Positions 26,308 to 38,036 are shown, counted from the stretch's first letter. The stretch: 64,000 nt of DNA from Lactococcus hircilactis (GCF_009601015.1 NZ_WITJ01000004.1:62001-126000); one strand, 5' to 3'. Made by a program: numbers and translations. Notes: generated by a model from the sequence alone, not told the origin.

Positions 26308-27453
26308 TTAAAGGTTACTCAAATATTCTTCATAAATACCGCTCATCATTTTATTTATTGTGAATCTATTTTCAAAACTATTTATTATTTCTGGTTTTTT
26401 TAATTTTTTACTTAATTCAATAAAATTAAAAACTTCATCAATATTTTTTAGAATATCAAAAGATTCAAATAATCTTCCATTAACTTCTGGAATGACTATT
26501 TCACTATGTCCCATAACATTTGTTAAAAATACAGGGACACCGCTTCGTAAAGCTTCAACAGCCGAATAACCAAAGCTCTCACCGTTAGATGTTGAAATAA
26601 AAGCATCAAACTCTGAAACTATAAATTCAGCATTATCTTTATGTCCTAGAAAATGAATGTTCTTTTCGAGAAAATTTTCTTTAACCTTTTTCTCCATTTT
26701 TTCTTTTAAATTTCCATCTCCAATCCAAATAAAATGAATATTAGAGTCAATTTTTATAACTTTCATCGCAATTTCAACAAATAGTTCGGGGTTCTTTTGG
26801 TGGTTTAATCTTGCTGTATTTCCAAAAATAAAATTTTGAGGTGTTAAATTTAATTCTTTTCTTAAAAAAGCACTACTGCTAATAGGTATTGTGGATAACC
26901 CATTATAAATTACTCTAAACTTATCGGGTTTATCTAGTTTTTCTTCAATCGCTCCTTGTTTTTCTCCATTCGACGTGCTAAAGGTTCTGGTAGTTGCATA
27001 TCTGCTTAGCATTTTTTCCAAAAAAACAAAAATCTTTCTCTTTAAATTTGAAAATTCGGGAGACAAAAAGGAATACCAATGGGAAGTGTAAAATATTTTT
27101 TTTACATGATTTTTTTTAGCAGCAATTCGTCCAATAACACCAGCTTTTGAACTATGGCAATGAACAATATCTGGATGAACACTTTTAATCAATTTATTGA
27201 TTTTTATATAAGAAATAAAATCATTTTTTAAATTAATTTCTCTTACAAATTCTTTAATAAGAACTGGTTTAATATTATTTTTATTTTTTATAATTGTATT
27301 TCTAAAGATATCATCAACTTCATCATCATTATAAGCAATCCAAACTTCAAATTTCCCATAATCTAAATTTTCTAACAAATCACATAAATGTTTTCTTAAT
27401 CCTCCTTTTCCACTTTGAGTAATTAATAATAACTTTATTTTATTTTCTTCCAT
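26308..27453 (-). CDS. Family 4 glycosyltransferase
   Basis: A 381-residue retaining GT-B enzyme. The N-terminal LLITQSGKGGLRKHLCDLLENL holds the glycine-rich acceptor loop and PDIVHCHSSKAGVIGRIAA is a typical strand. The C-terminal donor site includes GNTARLNHQKNPELFVEIA and FISTSNGESFGYSAVEALRSG, the EX7E region. It probably adds the second sugar of the repeat unit because it directly follows the priming transferase gene, with only a four-base gap. Confidence 0.9.
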   Translation of the reverse strand: MEENKIKLLLITQSGKGGLRKHLCDLLENLDYGKFEVWIAYNDDEVDDIFRNTIIKNKNNIKPVLIKEFVREINLKNDFISYIKINKLIKSVHPDIVHCHSSKAGVIGRIAAKKNHVKKIFYTSHWYSFLSPEFSNLKRKIFVFLEKMLSRYATTRTFSTSNGEKQGAIEEKLDKPDKFRVIYNGLSTIPISSSAFLRKELNLTPQNFIFGNTARLNHQKNPELFVEIAMKVIKIDSNIHFIWIGDGNLKEKMEKKVKENFLEKNIHFLGHKDNAEFIVSEFDAFISTSNGESFGYSAVEALRSGVPVFLTNVMGHSEIVIPEVNGRLFESFDILKNIDEVFNFIELSKKLKKPEIINSFENRFTINKMMSGIYEEYLSNL

Positions 27454-27457
27454 TTTT

Positions 27458-28144
27458 TTAATAAGCGTCCTTCCCGTGCATGCTTTGCGTGATGGTCATA
27501 AAGATGAGTGCGAGGTCAAAGAGAAAGCTGTGGACTTCGAGGTAATGAAGCTCTAGGTCTGCTCTTTTAGGGAACAGGATGGCACTTCTTCCGTGAGTGG
27601 TCCAGTAGCCTGTGATGCCTGGCTTACACATCAATAGATAGGGAAGTCGATCCCCGTATTCTGTGTCTTCAAAAAGAAGAATCGGACGCGGGCCGACGAG
27701 ACTCATCTCGCCTTTTAGGACGTTGAGAAACTGTGGGAGTTCGTCAATTGAGTGTTGGCGAATGAATCTTCCTATTTTTGTGACACGGGGGTCATTTTCA
27801 AGCTTATTTCCATTATCGTGATAGGCTTGCTTTACTTCTGGATGATCTTCAAGATATTGCTCTGCATTCAAAATCATGGTGCGAAATTTCCAGATGTAAA
27901 AGATATTTCCACGTCTGCCATATCTTTTTTGCTTGTAAAGCATTGGTCCACGATCCTTTTTTGGTGCTGTGAGGTATGGGATAACTAAAATAAGCGCTGC
28001 GATAAGAAATAAGAAACTTCCGACGAGTCCACCCAAGATGTCAACAGCTCTTTTTACAATCAGCTCAGAGGTTGTGAATGGTTTGAATTTGCAAAGATTT
28101 TGCTCTGCTAGTATTGCGCTATAACGCTCTTTCGGGAATTGCAC
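27458..28144 (-). CDS. epsD: Undecaprenyl-phosphate sugar phosphotransferase (priming enzyme)
   Basis: Starts EPS unit assembly by moving a hexose-1-phosphate onto undecaprenyl phosphate. It has one N-terminal hydrophobic segment (VDILGGLVGSFLFLIAALILVIPYL), KFRTM, IGRFIRQHSIDELPQFLNVLKGEMSLVGPRP and KPGITGYW, all typical of WbaP/CpsE C-terminal catalytic domains. At 228 residues it is the short form lacking the extra membrane domain, as in lactococcal EpsD. The sugar (galactose or glucose) is undecided. It is less AT-rich than the genes that follow. Confidence 0.94.
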   Translation of the reverse strand: MQFPKERYSAILAEQNLCKFKPFTTSELIVKRAVDILGGLVGSFLFLIAALILVIPYLTAPKKDRGPMLYKQKRYGRRGNIFYIWKFRTMILNAEQYLEDHPEVKQAYHDNGNKLENDPRVTKIGRFIRQHSIDELPQFLNVLKGEMSLVGPRPILLFEDTEYGDRLPYLLMCKPGITGYWTTHGRSAILFPKRADLELHYLEVHSFLFDLALIFMTITQSMHGKDAY

Positions 28145-28173
28145 GGTTTCTCCTTTCTACTAGCATTGCTCTG

Positions 28174-28938
28174 CTAGAATAGTCCTAAAAATTTTTTCTT
28201 TTTGATTTTTGTTGGGGTGTTTGCGTAGATGGCGTTGTCAGTAATGACAGCTTCTGCGTTTTCTTTGAATGTCTGTGCGGTCGCAAAACCGAACTCATCA
28301 GTGATGATATCAAAGGCATCTTTCATCTTGAATGCACGTGATATGACATTGTGTGCGTCAGAGGCGACAAAATGAGTAAGGTCATGCTCGATGATATCAA
28401 ACGTGAGCTTTTGGATTTTCTTTCCAAAATGTCCTGTGACGCTCGATGCGGTAATCTGACTCAGTACGCCCTGCTCGATGAAATTGTATAGAATTTCAGG
28501 ATTTTCGATGATTCCTGTGTTTCTTTCAGGGTGCACTAAAATAGGCTGAAGGCCTTTTAGAATCATATTGTAGAACAACTCTGACGCATACTTTGGGACA
28601 TGATTGGACGGAAACTCAATCAACATGTAGTGAGACTGGTCTGTAGAGGTGAGGAGCTTTCCTGCGGCATAGTCTTCTAAGACATTGCCGTAAATCCGGA
28701 CTTCTTGTCCTGGTAGGATTTCAATGGGCAACTGATTGACGCGGACAATCTCACGCACTTCTTTGACTTTTTCTAAGATGAGTGGGCGTTCATTGTTGAA
28801 TTCTGGGTTGTGGTGTGGAGAGACGGCAATGGTGGTAATGCCTTCATCAATGGCTGATTTTAGCATGATCAGTGTATCTTCGGGTGTTTTCGCCCCGTCA
28901 TCTATCCCTGGTAAAATATGACAATGGATATCAATCAT
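28174..28938 (-). CDS. epsC: PHP-family tyrosine-protein phosphatase (CpsB/EpsC)
   Basis: A manganese-dependent phosphatase that reverses autophosphorylation of the EPS tyrosine kinase. It carries the PHP motif MIDIHCHILPGIDDGAKTPE, SPHHNPEF, HPERNTG and the late SDAHNV metal ligands. The length (254 aa) is normal. It follows the kinase gene in the usual EPS regulatory order. Letter names follow the NIZO B40 scheme; other schemes call it EpsB. A near-match of the chromosomal TGTCAGTRCTGACA dyad lies in its 3' part (about 28236-28249). Confidence 0.94.
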   Translation of the reverse strand: MIDIHCHILPGIDDGAKTPEDTLIMLKSAIDEGITTIAVSPHHNPEFNNERPLILEKVKEVREIVRVNQLPIEILPGQEVRIYGNVLEDYAAGKLLTSTDQSHYMLIEFPSNHVPKYASELFYNMILKGLQPILVHPERNTGIIENPEILYNFIEQGVLSQITASSVTGHFGKKIQKLTFDIIEHDLTHFVASDAHNVISRAFKMKDAFDIITDEFGFATAQTFKENAEAVITDNAIYANTPTKIKKKKFLGLF

Positions 28939-28983
28939 TTTTTCTCCTAATTCTTATCGCTTTTTTGAGATAGCGGTGAGGAC

Positions 28984-29679
28984 TTACTCGGCACCGTAGT
29001 AATAATAGTAAGCAGAATCTGATGCTTCAACACCGTGTAAAACAACTCCTAAAATGTTGGCATTGACTTGGTCAAGAAGTTTTTTGGTCTTTACGACACT
29101 TTCTTTTTTGGTTTGGTTGGCTCTGACGACAATCACTGCTCCACCGACGTATCTGCTCAAGATTTGAGCATCTGTCACTGCTGAGAGTGGTGGCGTATCA
29201 ATCAAAACGATATCAAAAGCTTCTGTGACGGAGTCAATAAGATTTTTCATCGCAGCTGATCCTAAGAGTTCTGATGGATTAGGTGGGACAGGACCTGAGC
29301 TGATGATTGCAAGATTTTCAGAGAAATTTGTCCCTTGCATCGCGTCGTTGACTGAAATTTGACGTGTCAAAACGTTGGTCAGTCCCGAGCGATTTTGAAG
29401 TCTGAAGGTCATGTGAACTGAGGGTTTGCGCAAATCAGCATCAATCAAGAGTACTTTTTTGCCTTGTTGGGCAAAAGTAACGGCAAGATTGGCGATGGTC
29501 GTTGATTTCCCTGCTGCGGCTTCGGCTGACGTTACAAGGAAACTTTTTAGACCCTGGTCTGCTAATTTAAATTCTATTGTTGTACGAATGGTACGATATT
29601 GCTCTGAAATTGGTGATTTTGGGTTGACGCTGGTGATCAGATAACGATTGCTATCTAATTTTTCATTCTTTTTAGACAT
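28984..29679 (-). CDS. epsB: EPS bacterial tyrosine kinase (CpsD-like)
   Basis: Cytosolic BY-kinase that works with the Wzz-like partner to control chain length and export. It has Walker A SAEAAAGKSTTIANLAV, Walker A' VLLIDADLRKP, Walker B IVLIDTPPL and a C-terminal tyrosine cluster (SAYYYYYGAE) for autophosphorylation. I chose the second of two adjacent ATGs (29679), six bases from AAGGAG; the first is only three bases away. The activator domain is a separate upstream protein, the Firmicute arrangement. Confidence 0.94.
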   Translation of the reverse strand: MSKKNEKLDSNRYLITSVNPKSPISEQYRTIRTTIEFKLADQGLKSFLVTSAEAAAGKSTTIANLAVTFAQQGKKVLLIDADLRKPSVHMTFRLQNRSGLTNVLTRQISVNDAMQGTNFSENLAIISSGPVPPNPSELLGSAAMKNLIDSVTEAFDIVLIDTPPLSAVTDAQILSRYVGGAVIVVRANQTKKESVVKTKKLLDQVNANILGVVLHGVEASDSAYYYYYGAE

Positions 29680-29689
29680 CATAAGCTCC

Positions 29690-30526
29690 TTATCTTCTTC
29701 TACGTGGTGCTGGTTTTTCTGTCAGTGCTGACGATGTTCCAGATGTTGTCGCACTGTGGGAATTTGCAGATGGTGTGTGTGAACTTACACTTGGGGCATG
29801 TCCACTTGCGGATGGCATTTTTGCTGCACTATTTACAACATTTGCAAAGTCGCTTTCTGTTGCGTATGGTGTCACACCAAGAACGGACAGTCCAAGTGCT
29901 TCGAGATCTTCTTCTTTGGTGATTTTATTATTTAAGGCTTCCATCAAGAAGGCAATTGCAATCCCAATAATCAATCCTGCAACGACTGAAGCACCAAGAT
30001 AGAGCGTTGGTCGTGGACTGACTGGAGCAGTATTTACTTTTGCTTGTGCTAAAATGCTGACGTTAGTCACATTGAGCAGTTTTCCTGCATCATCACTGAA
30101 TATTTTTGCAGTTTCATTTGCGATTTTTTGAGCAGTATATGGATTTGAATATTTTACTGTCAGTGTAATGACTTGTGAATTCGTCGTATTTGATGCTGTG
30201 ACATTTTTTTGGAAATTGTCATTTGCCAAATTGAGGTTATTTTGTACTTTGTCTAAAATAACTGGGCTTACGATAACTTGATTGATGGTGTTTGCCATCT
30301 GGATATTTCCTGTGACTTGTCCTGCATATGCAGCAGAGCTGTTTGAGTCAGGAAGTTTTGCAACCAACTGTGTGGTTGCGGTGTACATGGGTGTTGCAAT
30401 GAAAAAGGTATAAACAGATCCGAGGACTGTTACAATAAAGGTTACTAAAATAATCAATCCCAGTCTTTTATATAAAAGGCGTAGGATACTTCTCAAATCG
30501 ATGGATTCTTCTTTTTGGGCTGGCAT
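29690..30526 (-). CDS. epsA: Wzz/CpsC-type chain-length and kinase-activator protein
   Basis: A membrane co-polymerase with two spans (about 22-43 and 176-197) and an external Wzz domain. The second span is followed by EALNNKITKEEDLEALGLSVLGVTPY, the region that activates the kinase. The C-terminus has a 45-residue Ser/His-rich tail (SASGHAPSVSSHTPSANSHS) ending in PAPRRRR. That is longer than in the usual homologues, and its function is unknown. A degenerate TGTCAGTGCTGAC dyad lies in the codons for this tail. Confidence 0.92.
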   Translation of the reverse strand: MPAQKEESIDLRSILRLLYKRLGLIILVTFIVTVLGSVYTFFIATPMYTATTQLVAKLPDSNSSAAYAGQVTGNIQMANTINQVIVSPVILDKVQNNLNLANDNFQKNVTASNTTNSQVITLTVKYSNPYTAQKIANETAKIFSDDAGKLLNVTNVSILAQAKVNTAPVSPRPTLYLGASVVAGLIIGIAIAFLMEALNNKITKEEDLEALGLSVLGVTPYATESDFANVVNSAAKMPSASGHAPSVSSHTPSANSHSATTSGTSSALTEKPAPRRRR

Positions 30527-30560
30527 GCGTTCTCCAAACTATACTTTTTTTATTTTTTTC

Positions 30561-31364
30561 TTATTTAGTGGTAAAGGTTTTGATCAAAGCATCTGACCAG
30601 ATTTTTTGACCTGCTTCGTTTAAGGTTCTATAATTTCCGTCATCTACAACGAGTGCTTTCATCGCATCAGAGGCTCCATCAGGGAAGTTTGTCCAATAAT
30701 CAAGATACGTGTACTGAGCTGGTAGTGTCGCTTTAAATGCTGCGTTCCATGTTGGATAAATCTTTCCATTGTAGATGGGGTTTGAAGGCTCAACTAGAAT
30801 GGCTGCTTTTGTTTGTGCTAAGGCAGTCAAGACTGCTTGATTACTTGCTGTGGACTCATCTTGTGAGATGTTTAAGTTGTCATTGAGCAATGGCGCTTCA
30901 TATAAAATAACATCTGGATGTGTCGCTACTACTTGATCTGTCAGCTTTGCTGCCAAGAGAGCAGATGATGTATCTTGGGCATAAGTGATGACATTGACTT
31001 TCCAAAATGAATCGCCATAATTTGCCGTTAATGCTGTTTTCAACGCTTTCGTGACGTTATTATCGTCTTGCACCAACAGGGTTAAAACCGCTTTTTTGTT
31101 GTTTTTCACTTTATTTTCAACCGTCGTTTGAGCAGCTTGCGGTAAATTTTGTAACAAAGTGAAATATTTTGTCATATTAGCTGAATCTATCGATGTCTGA
31201 TTTGATGATGGCGTTGAAGTCTTCTCTTGGCTTGATTTCATAACCATTTGGTGAGAAGAATGAGACGCAACATCGGAGAGTTTTGAGTGGTAAAAACGAT
31301 AGCCCAAAGCGACGACGACAATTCCTGCGATGATAACAACAAAGTACATAATTTTTTTAAACAT
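30561..31364 (-). CDS. epsX: EpsX-type extracellular SGNH-like protein
   Basis: First gene of the EPS operon (267 aa). It has a signal anchor (IMYFVVIIAGIVVVALGYRFY), a low-complexity Ser/Thr linker and a domain resembling SGNH/GDSL hydrolases. That domain includes the HPDVILYEAPLLNDN strand, a YPTWNAAFKATLPAQYTYLDYW segment and a final DDGNYRTLNEAGQKIW block like the Asp-His end of that fold. An obvious GDS serine is not visible, so enzymatic activity is uncertain. EpsX occupies this place in lactococcal eps clusters, normally after epsR. No epsR is found here. Confidence 0.85.
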   Translation of the reverse strand: MFKKIMYFVVIIAGIVVVALGYRFYHSKLSDVASHSSHQMVMKSSQEKTSTPSSNQTSIDSANMTKYFTLLQNLPQAAQTTVENKVKNNKKAVLTLLVQDDNNVTKALKTALTANYGDSFWKVNVITYAQDTSSALLAAKLTDQVVATHPDVILYEAPLLNDNLNISQDESTASNQAVLTALAQTKAAILVEPSNPIYNGKIYPTWNAAFKATLPAQYTYLDYWTNFPDGASDAMKALVVDDGNYRTLNEAGQKIWSDALIKTFTTK

Positions 31365-31430
31365 ATATTCTTTATTCTTTCCTCATTTTTTTAATGCCTG
31401 AAATGGCGATATGGCGTAATTAACTATTTT

Positions 31431-31459
31431 ATTTTATCACAGTATCTAGTTTAATTCAA
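31431..31459 (-). promoter_or_regulatory. EPS operon promoter
   Basis: The minus strand has TTGAAT, 17 bases, then TAAAAT, about 65 bases before the epsX ATG. The (GATA)13 tract lies about 160 bases further upstream. Confidence 0.75.
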
Positions 31460-31622
31460 ACTTAATCGTTATTTCGATGAAATAATATTAAAACTATAAT
31501 TTAATATTTTACAATACTTGTACTTATAGTGCTTAATATTTAAAATAATACGTTTTCGTAATAAAAACGCTTCGCGATGTTTCTTTTCTACGCCCGTCTA
31601 TGTCCGCTGGGTCTATCTATCT

Positions 31623-31675
<53 letters not shown>

Positions 31676-31813
31676 GAATACGCTCATTTCATGACGCTAG
31701 CATTACAGACAGGATAAATTTTGTTTACACTGTACTGTTTTTGAATTTTTTGTTGTAGGCGTTTCACTTCATTTTTAGGGAGAAAATATTATGTTTGACA
31801 TATTATTATTTTG

Positions 31814-31866
31814 TACAAAAAAATGCACGTCATACGCCAGATTTCAGGTACAAGTCGTGCATTTTA
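31814..31866 (-). terminator. Enolase terminator
   Basis: Long stem with outer AAAATGCACG/CGTGCATTTT arms and a TTTTTTT tail on the minus strand, about 30 bases after the eno stop. Confidence 0.85.
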
Positions 31867-31897
31867 TTTTTTAATTCATTTTCGAATCATTCCAAGA

Positions 31898-33274
<1,377 letters not shown>

Positions 33275-33276
33275 TC

Positions 33277-33305
33277 ATTTTACTATTTTTACAATTTTTT
33301 TTCAA
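33277..33305 (-). promoter_or_regulatory. Enolase promoter
   Basis: The minus strand has TTGAAA, 17 bases, then TAAAAT, about 50 bases before the eno ATG. Confidence 0.75.
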
Positions 33306-33376
33306 GTGAAAATTGTGTCACATCCAAAGTTCACAAGGTTTCACGCTTACATTCACTTACTTGTATTTTTTTATAT

Positions 33377-33401
33377 GAAAAAAGCGAGGAAAACTCGCTT
33401 T
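33377..33401 (-). terminator. Terminator of the acetoin reductase gene
   Basis: AAAGCGAG/CTCGCTTT stem with a T run on the minus strand, directly after the stop codon. Confidence 0.87.
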
Positions 33402-33409
33402 CTTTTGGA

Positions 33410-34180
<771 letters not shown>

Positions 34181-34262
34181 CTATCTGCCTGTTTTAAATA
34201 TTTGTTACTCTTACATTTTACCGCTAAAATGTTTAAATGTCAATAATTTAATAAATAAATTT

Positions 34263-34292
34263 AAAAAAGGCTGACATTTGTCAACCTTTTTA
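34263..34292 (-). terminator. Terminator of hpf
   Basis: AAAAAGG-TGACA pairs with TGTCA-CCTTTTT (one internal mismatch) immediately after the hpf stop. Confidence 0.82.
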
Positions 34293-34295
34293 CAT

Positions 34296-34853
34296 TTATT
34301 TCGTTTCGATAACACCAAAGCGACCATCTTCTCGACGATAAACAACGTTTGTTGCATCTGTTTCTGAGTCTGTGAAGACGTAGAAATCATGTCCGAGCAT
34401 CTCCATTTGGAGGACTGCTTCTTCGGCATCCATAGGTTTTAGGGCGACATGTTTTGTCCGAACAATCGTAATTCCAGCATCTTCAACTTCTTGGGCTGGT
34501 GCTAGTGGTGCAAACTCATCGGTAAAGATTTTTGCTGTTGGAACACTGTTGCGTGGCCGACGGTTTGTCCGTGTTTTGTATTTCCGGATTTGACGTTCTA
34601 ATTTTTCTTCTACAAAATCAATTGAGGCATACATATCTTCTGAGGTATGCTCAGCTCTTAGTGTGACATTCTTTGCGGGAATTGTTACTTCAACCTTTGC
34701 GCGTTTCTCAGTATATACTTTAAGATTTACGTAGGCTGTCACTTCATGACCATCGTTGAAATACTTGTCGAGTTTTTGGATTTTTCCTTCAACGTAAGCG
34801 CGGATTGCTTCAGAAACTTCTACATTTTCTCCACGGATATTAAATTTGATCAT
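34296..34853 (-). CDS. hpf: Ribosome hibernation-promoting factor, long form
   Basis: Binds the 30S decoding centre in stationary phase, and its C-terminal domain pairs ribosomes into 100S dimers. The N-terminal domain begins MIKFNIRGENVEVSEAIRAYVE. A linker (NRRPRNSVPTAK) is followed by the dimerisation domain (IVRTKHVALKPMDAEEAVLQMEMLGHDFYVFTD). It has 185 residues from the ATG at 34853. The upstream in-frame GTG overlaps the AAAGGTG ribosome site, so I reject it. Confidence 0.95.
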   Translation of the reverse strand: MIKFNIRGENVEVSEAIRAYVEGKIQKLDKYFNDGHEVTAYVNLKVYTEKRAKVEVTIPAKNVTLRAEHTSEDMYASIDFVEEKLERQIRKYKTRTNRRPRNSVPTAKIFTDEFAPLAPAQEVEDAGITIVRTKHVALKPMDAEEAVLQMEMLGHDFYVFTDSETDATNVVYRREDGRFGVIETK

Positions 34854-35062
34854 AAGATGCACCTTTGTGATTTAGAGCATTCTTATTATCACTCAATTGC
34901 TGTTGAGATGATGCGTTCAATCTTCTCGAAGCAAGTTGAATCATAAACCTTACTTGATGTGCGTAGAACTTTGAGGAGTTCTTTTCAAGTAATCTTCTAA
35001 CACTCTTAGAACCACCCTTTCCTTTATTTCTAATTAAATTATAACATGAAAACGTTTTTATC

Positions 35063-37513
35063 TCAAATATTATGTGTAACTTTAATTTTTTTGTTATTTA
35101 CTCCGATAGAAATAGCCTCTCCTTTTTTAATTTCACCGCGGAGCAATTGCTCTGCGAGAAGGTCCTCAATTTCACGTTGGAGTGCTTTACGCAAGGGTCT
35201 TGCACCATAAACTGGATCAAAACCTTCGTTTGCAATGTATTGGATTGCTGACGAAGTTAGTTTCACATTTATTCCTTGTTCTGATAAACGTTTGATGAGA
35301 GAGTTACTCATAATTTTTACAATTTCTCTGATTTCTTCTTCGGTTAAAGAATGAAAGACGATAGTTTCATCAATTCGATTGAGAAATTCAGGACGATAGT
35401 GTTGTTTTAATTCTTCTAAAATGCGCTTTTTCATCGCTTGATAATCTGCGTGCGATGATTTTGCACCAAAACCAACTGTTTTATCATCTCGAAGTGCTGT
35501 TGCGCCAAGATTAGATGTCATGATGATGATGGTGTTTCTAAAATCAACTTTGCGGCCTTTGGTATCTGTCACAAAGCCATCATCAAGAATTTGAAGCATG
35601 ATATTGAACACATCAGGATGTGCTTTTTCCACTTCATCCAGTAAAACAACTGAATAAGGATGATTGCGCACGCGCTCTGTTAGCTGTCCTCCTTCGTCAT
35701 AGCCAACATATCCTGGAGGAGCACCGATCAAACGAGAGGTGGAGAACTTCTCCATGTACTCACTCATGTCAATGCGAATCATGTTTTCCTCACTGCCAAA
35801 AACACTCTCTGCTAATGCTTTTGCGAGTTCTGTTTTTCCAACACCAGTCGGTCCTAAAAACATAAATGAACCCATTGGGCGGCGGCCGTCTGCAATCCCA
35901 GAGCGTGAGCGTCTAATCGCACGTGCAACAGCTGATATGGCTTCTTCTTGTCCAATTACACGCTGATGTAATTCTTTTTCAAGCTTGATGAGACGCTCGC
36001 TTTCAGATTTGGTCATTTGTTTGACTGGAACACCAGTCAAGTTGCTAACGACATTAACAACGGCTTCTTGTGTAACGGCTTCTTTTTTATTACTTGTGAG
36101 CGTAAAGTCGTTCATTTGTTTGTTGAGTGTTTTGAGTGTTTTTTCAAGTTGATGGGCTTTTTTGATGTTCAACTCTGAAATGGCTTGGGTCAGTTTTTCT
36201 TCGGTTTGATCGTAGTCATTCTCTAAGTCAATCAGTTTGGATTGATTATTTTTTGAGGTGATCTTGACCGCTGCAGCTGCTTCATCAAGTAAGTCAATGG
36301 CTTTATCTGGTAAACGACGACTCGGCATATAGCGCATGCTGAGTTTCACCGCTTGCTCGATTGCTTGATCCGTAATGGTAATGTCATGAAAGGCTTCAAA
36401 TTTTTCTTTGAGTCCTGTCAATATTGCAATCGCGTCCGCTTCATTTGGTTCATCAACAGTGACGCGTGCAAAGCGGCGTTCGAGTGCTTCATCCTTTTCA
36501 ATGTACTTTTGGTATTCATGATATGTTGTTGCACCAATGAGCTGGAAACTTCCTCTTGCCAGTGCTGGTTTTAAAATGTTTGATGCGTCTGTGACCGAAT
36601 CCATCCCGCCACCTGCTCCTACGATAGTGTGTAACTCATCTACAAAGACAATCACTCCATCAGCTTGGCTGACTTCATCAACAATCGCTGTTAATCGGTC
36701 TTCAAATTCACCGCGGAATTTTGTTCCTGCGACTACTGCGGCCATATTTAACGACATGATGCGGCTGTTGATCAAACCAAACGGCACATCTCCTTTTGCT
36801 ACACGCGCTGCTAATCCTTCGATAATTGCTGTTTTTCCTACACCGGGTTCACCGACAAGGACAGGATTATTTTTGGTTCTTCGACTCAAAATATGGATCA
36901 AACGCTCGATTTCTTTTTCGCGTCCAATCATTGGATCAAGTTTCCCCTCACGCGCAGCTTGGGTGAGATTGATTGATACGGTGTCTAATGTGGGCGTATT
37001 CGAATTTTCGTCAATGTCTTGATTTAGTTCACGTTTTGACATCGGCGTCACCGCTTTTTTCGGTTTTGGCGTGCGCAGCTGGGTTTTCTTTTTTAATTCA
37101 TCTCGTAAGGCTTTATGACCAACTTTTTGCAGATTTAATAATTGAATCGCTGAGCCTTGATCATGCTGTAACATCGCATAAAGGAGATGCTCTGTCCCAA
37201 TCTGCTCACTGTCATTAAGAAGTGCAATATTTGAGGCTACTTCAATGATTTCTTGTAAGCGAGGGGAAAAAGTGATTTCGCTACGCTTTGTTTTAATGTG
37301 ACTCGAAATTTCCTCTAAATCTAAAAGCATGTCTTCTGGGTCAATGTTTTGACTCATTAAGATAGAGTAGGCGATGGATCCTGGTGTATTGGCCATCGCG
37401 CTCAATAAATGTCCACTCTCGATCACACCAAATTCGTATTGATAGGCTAAATCTGTTGCTTTTTCAATTATTTTTATTGCTATGGGGGTTAATTCAACAT
37501 CATAATCATTCAT
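35063..37513 (-). CDS. clpC: Clp protease ATP-binding subunit ClpC
   Basis: An AAA+ unfoldase that works with ClpP and adaptors. It has an N-terminal repeat domain (ESGHLLSAM, IGTEHLLYAML), the first ATPase with GEPGVGKTAIIEGLA and VDELHTIVGAG, a middle coiled coil with the UvrB/C-type region (residues about 400-470), the second ATPase with GPTGVGKTELAKALAE, and a C-terminal D2-small domain. At 816 residues it is the ClpC type. Two bases separate it from ctsR, so both are under CtsR control. Confidence 0.96.
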   Translation of the reverse strand: MNDYDVELTPIAIKIIEKATDLAYQYEFGVIESGHLLSAMANTPGSIAYSILMSQNIDPEDMLLDLEEISSHIKTKRSEITFSPRLQEIIEVASNIALLNDSEQIGTEHLLYAMLQHDQGSAIQLLNLQKVGHKALRDELKKKTQLRTPKPKKAVTPMSKRELNQDIDENSNTPTLDTVSINLTQAAREGKLDPMIGREKEIERLIHILSRRTKNNPVLVGEPGVGKTAIIEGLAARVAKGDVPFGLINSRIMSLNMAAVVAGTKFRGEFEDRLTAIVDEVSQADGVIVFVDELHTIVGAGGGMDSVTDASNILKPALARGSFQLIGATTYHEYQKYIEKDEALERRFARVTVDEPNEADAIAILTGLKEKFEAFHDITITDQAIEQAVKLSMRYMPSRRLPDKAIDLLDEAAAAVKITSKNNQSKLIDLENDYDQTEEKLTQAISELNIKKAHQLEKTLKTLNKQMNDFTLTSNKKEAVTQEAVVNVVSNLTGVPVKQMTKSESERLIKLEKELHQRVIGQEEAISAVARAIRRSRSGIADGRRPMGSFMFLGPTGVGKTELAKALAESVFGSEENMIRIDMSEYMEKFSTSRLIGAPPGYVGYDEGGQLTERVRNHPYSVVLLDEVEKAHPDVFNIMLQILDDGFVTDTKGRKVDFRNTIIIMTSNLGATALRDDKTVGFGAKSSHADYQAMKKRILEELKQHYRPEFLNRIDETIVFHSLTEEEIREIVKIMSNSLIKRLSEQGINVKLTSSAIQYIANEGFDPVYGARPLRKALQREIEDLLAEQLLRGEIKKGEAISIGVNNKKIKVTHNI

Positions 37514-37514
37514 T

Positions 37515-37961
37515 TTATTCTTCCCTGTCTAATCTTTGGATTAAATTTTTCATCATTTGGCTTCTTGCTCCAGCACTTACAGCGTCGTCAGTGATGACAA
37601 GTAATAACAAATTTCCTTCACGCTCTGTGAGCACTTTTTCATCAAAGAGTAACTGAATAATATCGTGTGCTACTCGAGCCGGTATGCTTATTGGAATTTT
37701 TTGATATAAATCTGTCAAAAATTCGTGTCTGGCAGAGTAGTGATATTTTACAATTTTGATATAGCCGCCGCCGCCGCGTTTTGATTCGACATCAAATCCT
37801 TTGGAAGCTGTGAATCTTGTCTTGATGACATAGTTGATTTGTGAGGGCACCACGTCAAATTGATTGGCCAAATCAACGCGCTTAATCTCAATTTCAGCCG
37901 CATCTTCTAGGAGCTTTCTCAAATAGGCTTCTATAATGTCTGAGGTGTTTGGTGTCGTCAT
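37515..37961 (-). CDS. ctsR: Transcription repressor CtsR
   Basis: A winged-helix repressor of clp heat-shock genes. The N-terminal DNA-binding region (SDIIEAYLRKLLEDAAEIEIKRVDLANQFDVVPSQINYVIKTRF) and the glycine wing (VESKRGGGGYIKI) are complete. The C-terminal part with the McsB-target region is LLFDEKVLTEREGNLLLLVI. The 148-residue length is normal. No mcsA/mcsB lie between it and clpC, as is usual in lactococci and streptococci. It is autoregulated through the operator just upstream. Confidence 0.95.
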   Translation of the reverse strand: MTTPNTSDIIEAYLRKLLEDAAEIEIKRVDLANQFDVVPSQINYVIKTRFTASKGFDVESKRGGGGYIKIVKYHYSARHEFLTDLYQKIPISIPARVAHDIIQLLFDEKVLTEREGNLLLLVITDDAVSAGARSQMMKNLIQRLDREE

Positions 37962-37990
37962 TTTCGCTCCTTTACTTTTTTCTTTATTTG

Positions 37991-38007
37991 TTTGACCTTT
38001 ATTGACT
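37991..38007 (-). promoter_or_regulatory. CtsR operator
   Basis: The minus strand reads AGTCAAT-AAA-GGTCAAA, the heptad direct repeat with 3-bp spacing of the CtsR box (RGTCAAANANRGTCAAA), with one deviation. It directly follows the -10 hexamer, so a bound repressor would cover the transcription start. Confidence 0.92.
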
Positions 38008-38036
38008 ATTTTATCGTTTTATTGGATGAGATACAA
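38008..38036 (-). promoter_or_regulatory. ctsR-clpC promoter
   Basis: The minus strand has TTGTAT, 17 bases, then TAAAAT, abutting the CtsR operator. Confidence 0.8.

Noticed and set aside
31791-31874. A 27-aa plus-strand frame with AGGGAG before it, between EPS and enolase
   Set aside because: It runs through the enolase terminator hairpin and has no recognisable sequence.
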